Shown: positions 7,961-17,651, counted from the stretch's first letter. The stretch is 64,000 nt of DNA from Woeseiaceae bacterium (GCA_021773115.1 JAJFKS010000017.1:124001-188000), one strand, 5' to 3'. Notes: generated from the sequence alone by a model not told the origin. Program-made: numbers and translations.

Positions 7961-9364
7961 CTACCGATCAACGCTGAGCAGTGCATGCAACAGGTTATTC
8001 TGGAAATCGATGTTGCCGGTGAGCTGACTATGCCGCTCGCATAGGAAAATCGGATAGTCGACGGGAAAATCGCTGTAGGCATGCCGTGCGACCGTCGGGT
8101 CTGTTGTTTGTCGCGCCAGCAGTGACGCTTTGGTCACTGTCCCGTCGCCCGGCTCCAGCATTAATCGTTCGTAGTCTATGTTGGGTAATGGTTTCTTAAT
8201 TTCACCGGGAGCAAGCCGTAGCGCCCAGTCGCCCCTATCCGGTTCTACAACCGCACGCGCAGGTGTCGAGATACAGTCGCCCCCCATTACGACGTAGCGA
8301 ATTGTCGCACCTGGGGCGGGAACCGATAGTGACCAGCTGAATCGCCGTGCACGCTCAATGTGCTTGCGGAAGTAGCGCTCCAGCAAGGCCAGGTATTCGT
8401 TTGCCTTGTCGACATTCTCGTAGGAATGACGAATCCGTTGCTTCATTTGCTCGTCAAATACTGAGAACCGAAAGCGCTGCCAGAAATTGTCGGCGCTAAA
8501 TTGATCGCGATCCAGACGTCGTCCATCCAGGGTGACAAACCAGTTCGTTATCGCGTGTGGCAAGACCTGGTAGGTGCTTGGAAAGGTCGCCGCTACTTCT
8601 GGCGGAATACGACCGAGGCCGATCTTGTACCCCTTGATCAACGTCCGCAATGCGCCGACGGAGCCGAGGTTTGGCGTACCCAATAATACTACTCGACGAA
8701 TGCGGCTGGCGCCGTGCATGTTCACCGGGAAGTCATTGTCATCCAGCACGTCGACCGTGCCGTAGCGCATGTAGTAACGGGTGATCAAACCGCCCATGCT
8801 GTGTGCGATGACATCAACCTTCAATTGCGGGTCGCGATAATCGTCTCGAATTCTGTCGATGAACGCATCAAGCTGCCGCGCAGACTCAACATTGTCTTGA
8901 CGCCAGTCGTATTTGAAGACGTAATATCGCTGTTCGCCTTCCGTCGCCGGCGCGCCCGGTTGGCTGGGCGAATAGCCGCCAGCCTGTTCGAGTGTCTCGA
9001 GAATACGGCCGTAGAAGTCCACACCCCAAGCACTCTTCGCAATACCGCTCGGTACCAAACGCGAGGGTACCGGCGTCAGGCTGTCCGGGTCGATGTCGTA
9101 CTTCAGAACTTCGTATTTGCCGAAAACGATACTTCGCAGTGAACCCGGCCAGACTTGTGTGCCTGTCTGCGAATCACTCAGTTGACTTCCAAGCGCTCCG
9201 TGAATCACAACGACCGGCGGCAGTTCGATGCTACCGCCGCGTGTTCCGTAAAGGCGCGCAAGGTCAGTCCGGGGCGTTCCGCCGCAGGAAGCGCATGCCA
9301 ATGTGACGATCAGCATCAGGATGACGCGCGAGGCACTGGAACAAATGTGTACATGCCGACCCAT
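7961..9364 (-). CDS. LCAT-like alpha/beta hydrolase, secreted
   Basis: A 467-residue esterase or acyltransferase related to lecithin:cholesterol acyltransferase. VVVIHGALGSQL forms the oxyanion region, DVIAHSMGGLITRYY holds the nucleophile Ser, and GTPNLGS follows as in LCAT/PGAP1-type lipases; GDGTVTKAS and a late RHSQLTGN provide likely Asp and His. The frame is open to 9454, but the ATG at 9364 has a GGGG ribosome site and begins a signal peptide (VILMLIVTLACASCGG), probably a lipoprotein although the lipobox is not canonical. Likely in the periplasm or outer membrane; it may act on phospholipid acyl chains. Confidence 0.78.
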   Translation of the reverse strand: MGRHVHICSSASRVILMLIVTLACASCGGTPRTDLARLYGTRGGSIELPPVVVIHGALGSQLSDSQTGTQVWPGSLRSIVFGKYEVLKYDIDPDSLTPVPSRLVPSGIAKSAWGVDFYGRILETLEQAGGYSPSQPGAPATEGEQRYYVFKYDWRQDNVESARQLDAFIDRIRDDYRDPQLKVDVIAHSMGGLITRYYMRYGTVDVLDDNDFPVNMHGASRIRRVVLLGTPNLGSVGALRTLIKGYKIGLGRIPPEVAATFPSTYQVLPHAITNWFVTLDGRRLDRDQFSADNFWQRFRFSVFDEQMKQRIRHSYENVDKANEYLALLERYFRKHIERARRFSWSLSVPAPGATIRYVVMGGDCISTPARAVVEPDRGDWALRLAPGEIKKPLPNIDYERLMLEPGDGTVTKASLLARQTTDPTVARHAYSDFPVDYPIFLCERHSQLTGNIDFQNNLLHALLSVDR

Positions 9365-9575
9365 GGTCACCCCGTTTGCAACGTGCAAGGCAGACAGTGT
9401 AGTCGAAAACAGGGTCAAAATTGAACCGGCGACTGGATCGACAATCGCATCCATGACGAACGCAAGCGGTCTTCTGCCGGAGCGCGAAAATGACCAAACA
9501 ACCTGAGCGGAACAGGAAAAGCTTCGACGGCCGATCGAGCCAACCGGGCCATGCGTTCCAAGCTACAATCACCTC

Positions 9576-10439
9576 ATGACCCGAACCTCCAGCAGAGTCG
9601 AAGTCCACCAACTCGTCGAAACATCCGAGGTGCTCCCGGTTGACCTGCTTCATCAAATCACAAAGCTGCCAAAACAAAGAATTAAGCTTGCCATGCAAAA
9701 AGGCGCTGTATGGATAAGCCGTGGTGCCAACACTCGACGACTGCGCCGGGCAAAACGCAAGCTCCGAATCGGCGATAAGATTCACCTCTATTACGACACC
9801 GAAATTCTCGATGAGCATGCCCCGGAACCCGAGTTAATCGCCGACAAAGGCGACTATTCTGTTTGGAACAAGCCTTTCGGTTTGCGATCTCAAGGCTCGA
9901 AGTGGGGTGACCATTGCACCGTCGCTCGCTGGGCCGAACGACACTTGCTACCCGAACGACCGGCTTTTACCGTGCACCGACTCGACCGCGCGGCCAACGG
10001 ACTCATCTTGGTGGCGCATACGAAAACAATGGCGGCGAAGTTGTCCGGGTTATTTCGCAATCGCGAAGTTACGAAACATTATCGTGCGTTGGTGAATGGT
10101 GATTTTTCGTCTCAGCCCAAGCCGCTGCGCATAGAACAGGCGATTGACGGCAAGGAAGCGATCAGCGAGTTCTCGTTCCGGGAATCGGATGATGACGGAG
10201 CGAGGTCGTTACTGGATGTAAGGATCGAAACCGGCCGGAAGCACCAAATTCGCCGCCATCTCTCGGGCTTGGGCTACGCGATTGTCGGCGACAGATTGTA
10301 TGGCACAGGTGCAACTGACGGCGCCGACCTTCAGCTGGCCGCTTGTAAACTGGCTTTCGTTTGTCCGCTCAGTGGGTCCGCGGTTGAATATCGCCTGCCG
10401 ACTGACCGAGACACCTTGGTTCTTGGGAAAACAATGTAA
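9576..10439 (+). CDS. RluA-family pseudouridine synthase
   Basis: A 287-residue RNA modifying enzyme that converts uridine to pseudouridine. The catalytic Asp137 lies in VHRLDRAANGLIL, the RluA motif II; the TGRKHQIRRHL motif with GDRLYG follows, as in RluA/RluC/RluD. Residues 20-75 form an S4-like RNA-binding segment (IKLAMQKGAVWISRG, RIGDKIHLYY). Whether it modifies rRNA or tRNA is not evident. Its last codons overlap, on the other strand, a remnant of a methyltransferase gene. Confidence 0.88.
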   Translation: MTRTSSRVEVHQLVETSEVLPVDLLHQITKLPKQRIKLAMQKGAVWISRGANTRRLRRAKRKLRIGDKIHLYYDTEILDEHAPEPELIADKGDYSVWNKPFGLRSQGSKWGDHCTVARWAERHLLPERPAFTVHRLDRAANGLILVAHTKTMAAKLSGLFRNREVTKHYRALVNGDFSSQPKPLRIEQAIDGKEAISEFSFRESDDDGARSLLDVRIETGRKHQIRRHLSGLGYAIVGDRLYGTGATDGADLQLAACKLAFVCPLSGSAVEYRLPTDRDTLVLGKTM

Positions 10440-10503
10440 ATCGATCCGTGTTGTGAGGCACGGAACGCCGACCAAGGTCGCATTTCAGTTCACCGTCAGC
10501 CCG
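10417..10503 (-). pseudogene. 3' remnant of an exported methyltransferase gene
   Basis: Read on the minus strand, this stretch encodes 29 residues beginning RADGELKCDLGRRSV and ending NTDRFTLFSQEP. They match the C-terminus of the methyltransferase at 17937-18680 (RADDELEYEVGRRSV...NTDRFTLLFRKP) at 18 of 29 positions. At DNA level an 18-bp word is identical (10436-10453 and 17959-17976). No upstream part of the gene is visible, and the remnant overlaps the 3' end of the pseudouridine synthase gene. I read it as the tail of a decayed paralogue. Confidence 0.6.
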
Positions 10504-11192
10504 ACGCAGAATCGTGCAGTTGCAAGTTACTTGATTGGATTGGTGAGTACGCCGAATCCTGACTACGGTCATGCCGACAACCCGGGTACCTATTTTGACT
10601 ACACATAATGACTGACAAACAGGCTCTCCAAGAGCGAAACGCCGTTTAAAGTCCTGCTGTCAGGCAGCGGCTGGAGCACGTCGAAGGGACCGGCAGGTGA
10701 GGCATGGTCTTCTCACCTTTGTGAGCGTAATGCCTTGTTCGACTTTATCACCCACGAGCAAATATCGGGGGGTGTTGCTACTGTCAGAGGATACTCATGT
10801 GGGCGAATTTAATTGTATTCCGTGGTCGGAATATGGCGGTTGCGATCTCCATGAGCTCGTCAGTTCTCCGTTAGCACAAAAGCTCGAAAAAGGAGATTGG
10901 ATCGCGCGTCACCCGGAAATTCGATTACGACAAGTCAGCTCGCGGAGCAATAATTTCGGATTGCTTGAATTCAACATGGACGTGCCCGATCCGACGGTGA
11001 CCATGACGCTCTGTGATACGACCGCGCTCACGGTCTGGTGCAAACCGGTGAACACGTGACCTATATCAGCAGCGCGCGAAGGCTTATTTAGTTCGATAGT
11101 CACGTCGATTGCACTGATCAGCAAATGCCGCGTAACATTGCGCTGTTGAGCAAAACACTCGCTCCGATATACACACTGGAGCACTAGCTCAA
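10440..11192. other. Gene-poor stretch between rluA-like gene and speA
   Basis: About 750 nt without a convincing gene. Its left end holds the methyltransferase remnant. One weak open frame lies at 10697-11059. No terminator, repeat or RNA gene is recognisable. The stretch is more AT rich than its flanks and reads like decayed sequence. Confidence 0.5.
10697..11059 (+). CDS. Doubtful hypothetical ORF
   Basis: A 120-codon frame from a GTG (ATG at 10730). There is no clear ribosome site, signal peptide or recognised domain. The second half (from about LHELVSSPLAQKLEKGDW) has ordinary amino acid composition and could be a real or former gene; the first half looks random. It is upstream of speA on the same strand with 133 nt between. 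Treat as unproven. Confidence 0.25.
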   Translation: MRHGLLTFVSVMPCSTLSPTSKYRGVLLLSEDTHVGEFNCIPWSEYGGCDLHELVSSPLAQKLEKGDWIARHPEIRLRQVSSRSNNFGLLEFNMDVPDPTVTMTLCDTTALTVWCKPVNT

Positions 11193-13145
11193 ATGACTAC
11201 CTGGACCACTGAGGACGCGGCTGAACTTTACGGCATCGACGCATGGAGCGATGGCTTTTACGCGGTCAATGACAACGGTCATGTCGAAGTACGGCCGTTC
11301 GGTGATGACACTCTGGCGATCGATATCGCCGACGTTATTGCCGAATTGCAGCAGCGCAACGTGCGCTTTCCGGCGCTATTGCGGTTTCAGGACGTGCTGC
11401 GCGTCCGGGTACAGAGACTGAATGAGGCGTTCGCTGGCGCAATCAGCGACGCTGGCTATCAGAATTCCTACCACTCGATTTACCCAATCAAAGTGAATCA
11501 GCTGCACGAGGTGGTTGAGGAGGTTCTCGATGCGGGCAGACCCTACGGTTTAGGTTTGGAGTGCGGCTCAAGGACGGAGCTTATTGCGACACTGGCACAC
11601 CTGGAGTCAGACGAAACGCCACTGATCTGCAACGGCGTAAAAGACCGGGAGATGCTGAACCTGATACTCGACGCGCAGGAACTGGGCAAGAACGTCATTC
11701 CAGTTATGGAGAAGTACGCGGAATTTGAAGAGCTTATTGAGCTTGCAGACAGGCGCGGCGTTGCGACACAGTTCGGCGTTCGTGTGCGTCTCAGGACAGC
11801 GGGCGCCGGAAAGTGGGCAGACTCGGGCGGTTACCAGTCAAAGTTCGGTATTTCTTTGCCGGAGCTCATGCAAATTGTTGAGCATCTCGAACAGAGCGAG
11901 ACCGGCCATCAGCTTAGGTTGTTGCATTTTCATCTCGGTAGCCAGATTTCCTTTATCACGCAACTAAAACAAGGCGCACGGGAACTTGCGCAGACCTACG
12001 CCGAGTTGATCAAGACGGGTCTGCCGATATGCTATATCGATGTCGGCGGTGGCCTCGGTGTCAACTATACCGGTGGCTTCGAGGAAGGCAGTATCAATTA
12101 CGGACTGCAGGAATACGCAAACGCGGTTGTGTCGGCGATCAAAGACGTTTGCGATGATCGCGACGTGCCCCATCCAATCTTGTTGTCCGAGAGTGGCCGT
12201 GCGATGACGGCGCATCACTCAATGCTTGTCGTTGAAACGCTTGGTGCTTTCCAGAAAGATCGTGCCGAAACTGATGTTTCACTTCCGGATGATGCACATC
12301 GCAGCTTGCAGCAACTCCATGATTTGCTTGATTGGCTGCGGTCCCCGGCCGCAACTGACAGCGCCGTCACACGACTGATTGAGGCCTACCACGAAGTCAT
12401 CGAGATTCACGAAGAGGCGCAAACGCTGTTCAGCATGGGCTTCCTGTCGCTGCGACAGAATGCATTGATCGAACGCATGTACTGGAGTAGTTGTGCGGCG
12501 GTACTGCGACTCCTGAATGCCACGAACGCAGATCAACTTCCGCCGGAATACGACGAGTTACAGGAATTGCTCGTTGACCAGTACCTCATGGATTTTTCTG
12601 TTTTTCAGTCGGTATTGGATCACTGGGCAATTCAACAGCCATTTCCGATCGCGCCACTCGAACGGCTGAACGAACGTCCCACGCGGCGCGCGATTCTTGT
12701 GGACCTGACCTGCGACTCCGATGGCCGCTTTACTCAATATGTATCCTCAAATGAGGATAAGAAATTCATCGAGCTTCATACACTCAAGCCTGGTGAACCG
12801 TATCGCCTCGGGATCTTTATGATGGGTGCCTACCAGGACATCATGGGTGATGCGCACAACCTGTTCGGCCGTGTCACCGAGGCACACATCTATGGTTCCG
12901 CAGAAGAAGACGGCAATTTCTGGATCGAAAAAGTCATTCCCGGCGCCAAGGTTCAGGACATGCTGGCCCAGGTGCAATATTTTCCAAGCGACCTGCAACG
13001 GCGCATGCAGGGCTTAATCAAGCAGAAGATCGACGGCGGAACTATCCGACCAAAACGCGGCATTGAAATCCTCGACAAGTACAAGGCCTCGTTCGATGAC
13101 CAGACTTATCTCGAGAACAATACGGCAGGCAAAAGCGAAAAATAG
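11193..13145 (+). CDS. speA: Biosynthetic arginine decarboxylase
   Basis: A 650-residue PLP enzyme of the alanine racemase fold that converts arginine to agmatine for putrescine synthesis. Lys100 in YPIKVNQ is the PLP lysine; HFHLGSQI, DVGGGLGVNY and the SESGR region match SpeA, and the length agrees with the usual 630-660. GGAG lies 11 nt before the ATG. No speB agmatinase is in the window; a PuuB-like oxidoreductase sits 2 kb downstream on the other strand, so a link to polyamine turnover is possible but not shown. Confidence 0.96.
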   Translation: MTTWTTEDAAELYGIDAWSDGFYAVNDNGHVEVRPFGDDTLAIDIADVIAELQQRNVRFPALLRFQDVLRVRVQRLNEAFAGAISDAGYQNSYHSIYPIKVNQLHEVVEEVLDAGRPYGLGLECGSRTELIATLAHLESDETPLICNGVKDREMLNLILDAQELGKNVIPVMEKYAEFEELIELADRRGVATQFGVRVRLRTAGAGKWADSGGYQSKFGISLPELMQIVEHLEQSETGHQLRLLHFHLGSQISFITQLKQGARELAQTYAELIKTGLPICYIDVGGGLGVNYTGGFEEGSINYGLQEYANAVVSAIKDVCDDRDVPHPILLSESGRAMTAHHSMLVVETLGAFQKDRAETDVSLPDDAHRSLQQLHDLLDWLRSPAATDSAVTRLIEAYHEVIEIHEEAQTLFSMGFLSLRQNALIERMYWSSCAAVLRLLNATNADQLPPEYDELQELLVDQYLMDFSVFQSVLDHWAIQQPFPIAPLERLNERPTRRAILVDLTCDSDGRFTQYVSSNEDKKFIELHTLKPGEPYRLGIFMMGAYQDIMGDAHNLFGRVTEAHIYGSAEEDGNFWIEKVIPGAKVQDMLAQVQYFPSDLQRRMQGLIKQKIDGGTIRPKRGIEILDKYKASFDDQTYLENNTAGKSEK

Positions 13146-13233
13146 CGACGTTCTGGCGCGCGGCGACGCGTTGCGCTGAGGTCGGCCTTAGTCCGCGACC
13201 GGCAACGCCTGGTACGCTGATCGCCTCGTCACC

Positions 13234-13413
13234 CATGCCCAGCGCGTGGTCGGAAGTCATCCAACCAGCGTATTGCGGCGCGTGACAGTCGTGGCAGGCG
13301 GAGCTCCCCGGAAATTCCTGGTCGGTTTCCTCGACCGACACAGCCTGTGGTGCCTTGCTGCGGGCAGTCAGCAGTAACATGGTGAATAATAGAGCTGTGA
13401 GTCGAGTTTCCAT
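13234..13413 (-). pseudogene. 5' remnant of a c-type cytochrome gene
   Basis: The minus strand from the ATG at 13413 (GGAG 8 nt upstream) encodes a signal-like N-terminus (METRLTALLFTMLLLTA), then a heme site SACHDCHAPQYAGWMTSDHA. Cys-x2-Cys-His followed by a Tyr/Trp and SxHA is the pattern of the first heme of multiheme or TPR-linked cytochromes. After about residue 60 the reading turns into unrelated sequence and runs antisense into the 3' end of speA. No further CxxCH follows. Likely a truncated leftover. Confidence 0.6.
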
Positions 13414-13520
13414 CGGCTTGCTCCGGCGTGGTCGTAGCGGTAAAAGCAGGCTTGAATTCTTGCACTAATTTAAAGTCGTCATTGTCCAGAATGTCATCAA
13501 ACGAAAAAAGAGTCGTGCAA

Positions 13521-15263
13521 ATGCAAAATTTCCGAATACGAGCCATGGCGGTACTGTATTGCTGCGTATTGTTGCTGCTTTCGAGTTGTGGTGATAGCCA
13601 GCGGCCGGGTGTTGATGCAGTATTCACAAACGGCAAGATCTATACCGTTAACCCGAAACAGGCCTGGGCGGAGGCCGTTGCAATCACTGGTGATTCGATC
13701 GTCCATGTTGGCGACAATGCCGGCGTATTGGCACTCGCTGGCGATGACACCGTCCATTACGACCTCGGCGGAAAACTGATGCTGCCCGGTTTTATTGATA
13801 CGCATGTCCATCCTATTGAGGGCGGCGCGTTTGCACGGGCACTATCTCTGGAGACGCAGGGCGACGTCGACGGCTGGGTAGCGGCAATCGATGAGTTCGC
13901 GAAACTACATCCGGACGACGACGTGATTTTCGGTTATGGCTTTCTGGCCACGACTTTTGGTCGCGAAGGCCCAACGCGGCAGCTCATCGATGTCATCGTG
14001 CCGGACCGGCCCGTGTTGATCATGGATGAAGGCTTTCACGGCGCGTGGGCGAATACGGCGGCGCTGCAGGTGCTCAATATTACTCAGGACACCGCTGACC
14101 CGGTTCCCGGATACAGCTACTACAAACGTGATGAACACGGCGATGCGACGGGTTATTTGCTCGAAGGTACCGCTGGCATGGCGATGGATGCGCTGGATGT
14201 GATTAACGACGCGGCGACCATTGAGGGTGTCGGGATCATTGTTGACATCATGAATGCTTATGGCGTGACCGCGGCATTCGATGCCAGCGGTGACAGCGAC
14301 GATCCGGAAAAAGTTGTGGGGATTTTGCGTCAGATTCAGCTCAATGGCGATCTAAGCTTACGCCTGGTGGGATCCGTGCGTGCAAGCCCGGACCGTACCC
14401 CGGAGGCCAATGTTGATGCTGCGGTGCGCTGGCGGGAAGTTGTGAAAGGCGATTCGTTTCACTACAACACGCTGAAGATACCCGATGACGGCACGATCGA
14501 AGGCCGCACGGCCGCGATGTTTGAAGATTATCAGGGCGAGCCGGGTAACAACGGCGAGACCGTTTTTACCGAGGCAGAGCTCACCGAAATGATCAAGGGC
14601 TCCGCGGCCAGAAATATTGATGTGCATATTCATGCACTGGGTGAACGTGCGATTCACGAAACCCTGAACGCAATTGAAGCGACGCGAAAAGCCATTCCGG
14701 ACAGTGACAGTCGATTCACGATTTGCCACCTGGAGGTCATCATTGATCAGGACGTTCCCCGTTTTGGTGAGCTGGATGTCATCGCGCAGAGTACGCCTCT
14801 GTGGGCATCCTACGATTCCTACGGCAAACAGTTCGTGAGCGACGACCAGTTTCAGCGTTATTGGCGGTACAGGAGCCTGGCAGAGGGCGGCGCCAAACTC
14901 ACGTTTGGCAGCGATTTTCCGGCCAGTGGTGCGGGCACCCTGGGGCTGTCGCCGGTCGTACAAATCGAAATCGGGCATACGCGCCAGCAACCGGGAAACC
15001 CCGATGCAGCGGTTCAACCCCTGGTTTCTGAGCGGTTGAGTCTCGAAAGTCTGATTCGCGGTTTCACGCTCGACGCCGCCTATCAATTGCGGCTCGAACA
15101 TGAGATCGGTTCAATCGAGGTTGGTAAAAAAGCGGACCTGATTGTGCTCGATCAAAACCTGTTTGACATCGACGTTTATTCCATTCACAAGACCAACGTG
15201 GTGACGACGATGTTGGGCGGCAAGCTTGTTTACAATGCCGATCAATCTGAGCAATTGAACTGA
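13521..15263 (+). CDS. YtcJ-like amidohydrolase lipoprotein
   Basis: A 580-residue metal-dependent amidohydrolase of the amidohydrolase-3 (YtcJ) group. Metal ligands are visible in GFIDTHVHP near residue 95, the HIHALGERAI loop, ICHLEV and the final TFGSDFPAS Asp. The ATG at 13521 opens a lipoprotein signal with lipobox LSSC, so it is likely attached in the periplasm; an upstream in-frame ATG at 13491 would lengthen the n-region. It converges with the PuuB-like gene 17 nt away. Substrate unknown. Confidence 0.85.
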   Translation: MQNFRIRAMAVLYCCVLLLLSSCGDSQRPGVDAVFTNGKIYTVNPKQAWAEAVAITGDSIVHVGDNAGVLALAGDDTVHYDLGGKLMLPGFIDTHVHPIEGGAFARALSLETQGDVDGWVAAIDEFAKLHPDDDVIFGYGFLATTFGREGPTRQLIDVIVPDRPVLIMDEGFHGAWANTAALQVLNITQDTADPVPGYSYYKRDEHGDATGYLLEGTAGMAMDALDVINDAATIEGVGIIVDIMNAYGVTAAFDASGDSDDPEKVVGILRQIQLNGDLSLRLVGSVRASPDRTPEANVDAAVRWREVVKGDSFHYNTLKIPDDGTIEGRTAAMFEDYQGEPGNNGETVFTEAELTEMIKGSAARNIDVHIHALGERAIHETLNAIEATRKAIPDSDSRFTICHLEVIIDQDVPRFGELDVIAQSTPLWASYDSYGKQFVSDDQFQRYWRYRSLAEGGAKLTFGSDFPASGAGTLGLSPVVQIEIGHTRQQPGNPDAAVQPLVSERLSLESLIRGFTLDAAYQLRLEHEIGSIEVGKKADLIVLDQNLFDIDVYSIHKTNVVTTMLGGKLVYNADQSEQLN

Positions 15264-15280
15264 CGAACTGCATTGCGCAG

Positions 15281-16576
15281 TCAGCGTCCTATGCGGTCTT
15301 TGATTTTGTAATACAGCATCCCGAGTGCAATGATCTGGTTTCCGATCCACTGTGAACCCGGGAGGCGGAAATGTTTAATATTCGCGAAAAGGTCAAAGCG
15401 CTCCAGGGTCCCGGCAATGGCATCGGACATGATCTCGCCCATTAAATGAGTTGGGCAAACACCATGGCCTGAATAGCCCTGGCAGTAGTAGACGTTGTCG
15501 TTAATGCGCCCAAGCGCGGGAATGCGATTGAGTACAATGCCGATCTTGCCGCCCCATTCGAAGTCGATGCGCACGTCCTTTAGCCTGGGATAGACCCTCA
15601 ACATGCGCGGCCGAATGTACGATTGAATGCTGTCCGGCTCTCGTCCGGAGTAGTTGCACGCGCCGCCGAACAGCAGGCGCTTGTCCGCTGACAGGCGGAA
15701 GTAGTCAACAACTTCATTTGCGTCACAGACCGCGACATCCAGAGGATTGATTTCCTCAATCACATCGTCCGACAAGGGCTCGGTCGCAATGATGTAACTT
15801 CCTGCGGGGAATACGAGATTCGACAAATGCTCCGGTTCGAGTTGGCTGTAGGCATTTCCGGCAAGAATGACGGCTTTGGCCTCTACTGAGCCTTGCCCGG
15901 TTGCTACCCTTGGTCGTGAACCATGCTCGATACCCGTTACTGGCGATTGCTCGAATATTTGCACGCCCAAATCGTGTGCGGCGCGCGCCTCACCGATACA
16001 TAGATTGAGTGGATGCAAATGACCATCGCGCTTGCAGAGAAAACCGCCGTGAAAAGCGTCGGTGCCGAGCATTGCACGGGTTTTCTCACGATCCCAGATT
16101 TCATATTCATGGGAGAAATCGTGCCGGCGCCGCTCTTCGGCGTATTCATCGAAGTACGCAATTTGTGATGCTTTTGGTGCGACCTCAAGAAAGCCATCTT
16201 TTAAATCACATTGAATATTGTACTTTTGAATTCGCTCGCGAATGATGTCGTTGCCACGCCACTTCATGTCCCAAAGTATGTCGGCAATGCTGTCGCCGTG
16301 TCTTTTTCGGATTTTCGCAAGGCCACTGACGCCGTTGATCATTTGTCCACCATTTCGGCCTGATGCGCCCCAGCCAACGCGATTGGCTTCCAGCAGTGCG
16401 ACCGAAAAACCTCGCTCAGCAAGCGTCAGCGCTGTTGCGACGCCCGTGAATCCGGCGCCAACCACACATATATCCACTGACCTGTGATCCGTTAATTGCG
16501 GGTAGGCCGTGACTTCGTTGACGCTCGCCGCATAATACGACCGAGTGTGCTCTTTGCCAGGCTTATTCAGATTCAT
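15281..16576 (-). CDS. PuuB/DadA-like FAD-dependent oxidoreductase
   Basis: A 431-residue flavoprotein of the DAO family. The dinucleotide-binding motif VVGAGFTGVATALTLAERG lies at residues about 38-57, followed by GWGASGRNGGQ, the typical PuuB/gamma-glutamylputrescine oxidase signature; YCQGYSGHGVCPTHL near the end closes the FAD site. It would oxidise an amine or amino acid with release of ammonia and peroxide. Its start overlaps the 3' end of the upstream serine hydrolase by 14 nt, so the two are co-translated. Confidence 0.85.
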   Translation of the reverse strand: MNLNKPGKEHTRSYYAASVNEVTAYPQLTDHRSVDICVVGAGFTGVATALTLAERGFSVALLEANRVGWGASGRNGGQMINGVSGLAKIRKRHGDSIADILWDMKWRGNDIIRERIQKYNIQCDLKDGFLEVAPKASQIAYFDEYAEERRRHDFSHEYEIWDREKTRAMLGTDAFHGGFLCKRDGHLHPLNLCIGEARAAHDLGVQIFEQSPVTGIEHGSRPRVATGQGSVEAKAVILAGNAYSQLEPEHLSNLVFPAGSYIIATEPLSDDVIEEINPLDVAVCDANEVVDYFRLSADKRLLFGGACNYSGREPDSIQSYIRPRMLRVYPRLKDVRIDFEWGGKIGIVLNRIPALGRINDNVYYCQGYSGHGVCPTHLMGEIMSDAIAGTLERFDLFANIKHFRLPGSQWIGNQIIALGMLYYKIKDRIGR

Positions 16577-17651
16577 TCGAGCCGGAAATTAATGCGCCAT
16601 CGAGCAGTGCCTCCGCAATTTTTTCCGGCGACGCGCTATCGCTGTTGGCCAAGACAACGACTGCGATGCCGGAACTGAGGTCCAACAGCAAATGGGTGCG
16701 ATGAGCGGCGAACCAGCCGCCGTGACGTGCGACCCGTCGTCCCTTGAAAGTGCCAAGCCGGGTGCCAAGCCCGCGATTGCCCGCGCGAGCAGTAACAAGT
16801 TGTGATCGCATATCAGCAGATAGCAGGTCGTTGCCTGTAAAGCCCAGCAACATGCGCGCAAGCCGACTCAGATCGTTGGCACTGGTAAAGACTCCGAATG
16901 CCGGCGTCATTGCGTTCGCATTGTGGTATTCGCGTATCCGTCGTGAACCGACATAGCGGCCGAGTCCGGCGAAAGGTCGATCAGCATTCGGGATGACCCG
17001 ATTTGGCGGCGAGTAGCCGGCGGAAAGACCGTCACCCGGGTCCAGGGTGCCCGATGAATTCATGCCCAAGGGTCTCAAGAGGCGATCGTTAAGTGCGTTG
17101 TCATAACTTTGATGACTGGCACGTGCAATTACCGGGCCCAGCGCCGCATAGCCAATATTTGAATAGTGAACCGAGTCGCCTGGCGGTGTACGAAGGTCTG
17201 AATCTGCAAGATATTGGGCGAGTTCCGCATCGTCCGGGAAATCGGCGCTAAACCAATAGTCAAAATTTCCCTCCCTGTCGAGCCCGGCCGTATGGGTAAG
17301 CAGCTGCGAAACACGAATCGTCGGGCTTGGGCGCGTTGAACGCGCTGCAATTCCGGGCACGACATCGTCTAGCGAGAGCTCATCATTTTCGACCAGCTGC
17401 AGTGCCAATACAGCTGTGAATATCTTGCTTATGGACCCTGCGTAGAGAATCGTGTCCGGTGACATTTCGCGCCCCGTTTCCAGATCAGCCTTGCCGCTGG
17501 CGCCGGAGAAAACGACCTCATCCCTGTTCGTTACGACCGCACTAATACCCGGCACATCTTGCTCGATCCGTATTTCGTCGAGGATCAGCTGAAGGTTCAT
17601 TTCACCGCCGGACATCAGCGCGATAAGTAATAGACTCCAAGGATTTGCCAT
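16563..17651 (-). CDS. Class C beta-lactamase-family serine hydrolase
   Basis: A 362-residue serine hydrolase of the PBP/AmpC fold. The SxxK motif is Ser73-Ile-Ser-Lys76, the YxN motif is in VHYSNIGYAAL and the third motif is RHGGWFAA. The ATG at 17651 gives a short signal-like N-terminus and is preceded by GGGAGG 12 nt upstream; the frame is open to 17690. These proteins are mostly D-amino acid or ester hydrolases and not resistance enzymes. Coupled by overlap to the PuuB-like gene, so both may work on the same compound. Confidence 0.83.
   Translation of the reverse strand: MANPWSLLLIALMSGGEMNLQLILDEIRIEQDVPGISAVVTNRDEVVFSGASGKADLETGREMSPDTILYAGSISKIFTAVLALQLVENDELSLDDVVPGIAARSTRPSPTIRVSQLLTHTAGLDREGNFDYWFSADFPDDAELAQYLADSDLRTPPGDSVHYSNIGYAALGPVIARASHQSYDNALNDRLLRPLGMNSSGTLDPGDGLSAGYSPPNRVIPNADRPFAGLGRYVGSRRIREYHNANAMTPAFGVFTSANDLSRLARMLLGFTGNDLLSADMRSQLVTARAGNRGLGTRLGTFKGRRVARHGGWFAAHRTHLLLDLSSGIAVVVLANSDSASPEKIAEALLDGALISGSNESE

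Noticed and set aside
7815..8027. 70-codon frame after the small peptide gene
   Set aside because: No ribosome site, and half of it is antisense to the LCAT-like gene.
14358..15101. A 247-codon open frame antisense to the amidohydrolase gene
   Set aside because: It mirrors the codon pattern of the real gene, has no ribosome site and no recognisable domain.
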